Below are positions 4,671 to 6,377 of a DNA stretch of 6,377 bases, one piece after another. A program made the position numbers and the translations under genes. The notes under the pieces were generated by a model that had not been told where the DNA came from, ran no database searches, and saw only the letters and a program-made list of their open reading frames with translations. This DNA comes from Gemmatimonadota bacterium (GTDB lineage Bacteria > Gemmatimonadota > Gemmatimonadetes > Longimicrobiales > RSA9). Each line of letters begins with the position of its first letter. The first letter of the stretch is position 1. The DNA is taken from the NCBI GenBank assembly GCA_016207445.1, contig JACQPS010000289.1, positions 1 through 6,377 on the forward strand, read 5' to 3'.

Positions 4671-6377
4671 ATGCTGAAAGAGGCACAGCGACGCGAATTG
4701 CTGGGGCTGGCCCTGCTGGCTCTGGCGGTGTTCCTGACGCTGAGCCTCGTCCCTCCTTCCGCTCTCGGTGGGGTGGGCGAGCGGCTGTTCCCCTCCGGCA
4801 ATCTCATGGGCGTGGTGGGGCTGGTGCTGGCGGAAGCCGGGCTCGACCTGCTGGGCGCAGGCGCGCTGCTGCTGCCGATCGTGCCGGCGCTGGCCGGTGC
4901 GGCGAGCTTCGGTTGGATGCCGCGCGAGTCGGCCGTACGCCTGGCCTGGCTGAGCGCGGGCCTCACCATCCTGCTGCCGACGACGCTGGCCGTGCTCGAT
5001 ACCGGCCAATCCGCCGCCCTGGCCGCGGCCACGCCAACGGCCGGCTGGGCAGGCCGCATGCTGCGGGTGCCCCTCGTCGCCCTCTTCGGCTGGTTCGGTG
5101 CGCTCTTCGCGCTTGCGTTCCTGGGGATCGCGCTCTCGGTGGCGACGGTGGGGTGGAATCCGGCTCGGGCGGGGGCGCGCGCCGCCGCACGCGGCGCCGT
5201 GGGCCTGCGCGCCACGCTCGCGCAGGCATGGGCCGGGCACGCGGAGGCGCGGAGACGCCGAGCAGCGGCGAAAGCCAAGCCCAAGAGTCCGGGGCAGGTA
5301 TCGCGCATCGATCTGGCGGCCGTCGCCGCCACGGTGACCGAGCCGCCGAAAGTCGAGCGGCCGAAGCCAGCGCCCGCGAAGGTCGAAAAGGCGATAGAGG
5401 AGAAGGGGAAAGCGGAGCCGCGCAAGCAGGCGAAGGCGGCGGTGGAGCATGGGCCCGCGGGGCCGCGCGCCGTCGCCGGCGAGCATCCGCCGGTCGAGCT
5501 GCTCTCGGCCGCTCCGGCGAAGGATGCCGCGCTCAGCGAGCAGGAACTCGATCGGCTGGGCGAGATCGTGGTCGAGACGCTGCGCACCTTCAAGGTCGAG
5601 GGCCGCATCGTCGGGCGCACGACCGGCCCGGTCGTGACCCAGTTCGAATTCGTGCCCGCGCCGGGCATCAAGGTGAACCGGATCGCCGCGCTGGACGCCG
5701 ATCTCGCGCTCGCGCTCAAGGCCCCGAGCGTGCGCATCGTGGCGCCGATCCCGGGCAAGGGCGCCGTGGGCGTGGAGGTGCCGAACCCGGAGCCCGAGGT
5801 GGTCTACCTGCGCGAGATTCTGGACGCGCCGGCCTTCCAGCGCTCGCGCGGGCACCTGCCGATCGCGCTCGGACGGGACCTGACCGGGCGCCCGTACGTG
5901 GCGGATCTCACGAAGATGCCGCACCTGCTCATCGCGGGGACGACCGGGTCCGGCAAGTCCATCTGCATCAACACGCTGATCACGAGCCTCTGCTACCGCC
6001 ATTCGCCGCGCACGCTGCGGTTCCTGCTCATCGACCCCAAGATGGTCGAGCTGAGCATGTACGCATCGCTGCCGCACCTGCGGCATCCGGTCGTGACCGA
6101 CCCGCGCGACGCGGCCACCGTGCTGAAATGGGCCGTGCTCGAGATGGAGCGCCGCTACGAGTTACTCTCGGAGAACGGCGCCCGTTCGCTCGCCGAGTTC
6201 AACCGCCGGCTCGAGGAAGGCCAGACGCTCCGGCGCGCGGAGCCGGTCGGCCCCGAGGGCGACCCCGACCGGTGGACGTATACGGACGGGCCGCTGCCGT
6301 ACATCGTGCTGGTCGTCGACGAGCTCGCGGACCTGATCCTGACGGTGCAGGCCGACGTCGAGCGCCCGCTCGCGCAG
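4671..6377 (+). CDS. ftsK: FtsK/SpoIIIE DNA translocase (3' end missing)
   Basis: A septum-anchored ATP-driven motor that pumps chromosome ends and helps resolve dimers during division. The window holds 569 residues without a stop. Four hydrophobic segments (about 10-28, 46-77 counted as one long or two short helices, 92-109, 133-157) anchor it in the membrane. A Lys/Ala/Pro-rich linker follows (about 165-285), shorter than that of E. coli FtsK. The alpha domain starts near 288 (LSEQELDRLGEIVVETLRTF) and includes GPVVTQFEF (319-327). The beta RecA-like motor has PHLLIAGTTGSGKS with Walker A at 423-430 (Lys429), LLIDPKMVELSMY (452-464), EMERRYELL (491-499) and Walker B LVVDE with Asp550-Glu551. 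The rest of the motor and the DNA-reading gamma domain lie beyond the edge. ATG 4671 has AGGAG 6 bases upstream and immediately follows the repeat array. It could be regulated separately from comB through that array. Identity is firm. Confidence 0.95.
   Translation, partial: MLKEAQRRELLGLALLALAVFLTLSLVPPSALGGVGERLFPSGNLMGVVGLVLAEAGLDLLGAGALLLPIVPALAGAASFGWMPRESAVRLAWLSAGLTILLPTTLAVLDTGQSAALAAATPTAGWAGRMLRVPLVALFGWFGALFALAFLGIALSVATVGWNPARAGARAAARGAVGLRATLAQAWAGHAEARRRRAAAKAKPKSPGQVSRIDLAAVAATVTEPPKVERPKPAPAKVEKAIEEKGKAEPRKQAKAAVEHGPAGPRAVAGEHPPVELLSAAPAKDAALSEQELDRLGEIVVETLRTFKVEGRIVGRTTGPVVTQFEFVPAPGIKVNRIAALDADLALALKAPSVRIVAPIPGKGAVGVEVPNPEPEVVYLREILDAPAFQRSRGHLPIALGRDLTGRPYVADLTKMPHLLIAGTTGSGKSICINTLITSLCYRHSPRTLRFLLIDPKMVELSMYASLPHLRHPVVTDPRDAATVLKWAVLEMERRYELLSENGARSLAEFNRRLEEGQTLRRAEPVGPEGDPDRWTYTDGPLPYIVLVVDELADLILTVQADVERPLAQ

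Noticed and set aside
4617..6086. 489-residue open frame on the minus strand opposite ftsK
   Set aside because: It lies entirely opposite a clear FtsK, is Arg/His/Gln-rich without domains, and its C-terminus is translated repeat array. Long shadow frames are expected in GC-rich genes.

Overview
The window is a GC-rich stretch of bacterial chromosome with six genes, all on the + strand and all housekeeping or conserved in type. In order: the 3' part of an Ala/Pro-rich acidic protein with one TPR-like unit; aroQ (type II 3-dehydroquinate dehydratase); accB (biotin carboxyl carrier protein); accC (biotin carboxylase); a comB-family phosphatase; and the 5' part of ftsK (DNA translocase). The first and last genes run off the window. 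I see no phage, transposon, CRISPR, tRNA or rRNA. The organism is a GC-rich bacterium. Gene content, TPR/aroQ context and the style of the low-complexity linkers remind me of Gemmatimonadota, but this is an impression and not a proof; another GC-rich phylum is possible.

Layout. Positions 3-965 and 941-1420 (TPR-like gene and aroQ) overlap by 25 bases and are probably cotranscribed. A 146-base gap (1421-1566) holds a strong 9-bp GC hairpin and then a good Shine-Dalgarno site for accB. The accB reading frame (1567-2256) is longer than usual because about 70 basic, low-complexity residues precede the normal AccB start. A 140-base gap separates it from accC (2397-3755). accC overlaps the comB-like gene (3752-4477) by the classic ATGA, so these two are translationally coupled. 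accB and accC supply the biotin carrier and biotin carboxylase halves of acetyl-CoA carboxylase for fatty-acid synthesis; the carboxyltransferase genes are not here. FtsK (4671 onward) couples septum formation to chromosome segregation.

The most unusual part is the 193-base gap between comB and ftsK (4478-4670). It is filled from stop codon to start codon by an array with a strict 14-base period. Four copies of CGGCAC (4488, 4502, 4516, 4530) are followed by eight copies of its reverse complement GTGCCG (4566, 4580, 4594, 4608, 4622, 4636, 4650, 4664) plus one degenerate copy (4552). The 8-base spacers vary, except for five identical consecutive units. The two halves face each other around a 30-base centre, so transcripts could fold into a segmented hairpin, and the last unit carries the Shine-Dalgarno site of ftsK. 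The sequence is about 50% GC against a much more GC-rich surrounding. Its function is unknown; a repeated protein-binding site, an RNA regulatory or terminator structure, or a dispersed repeat family are the main options.
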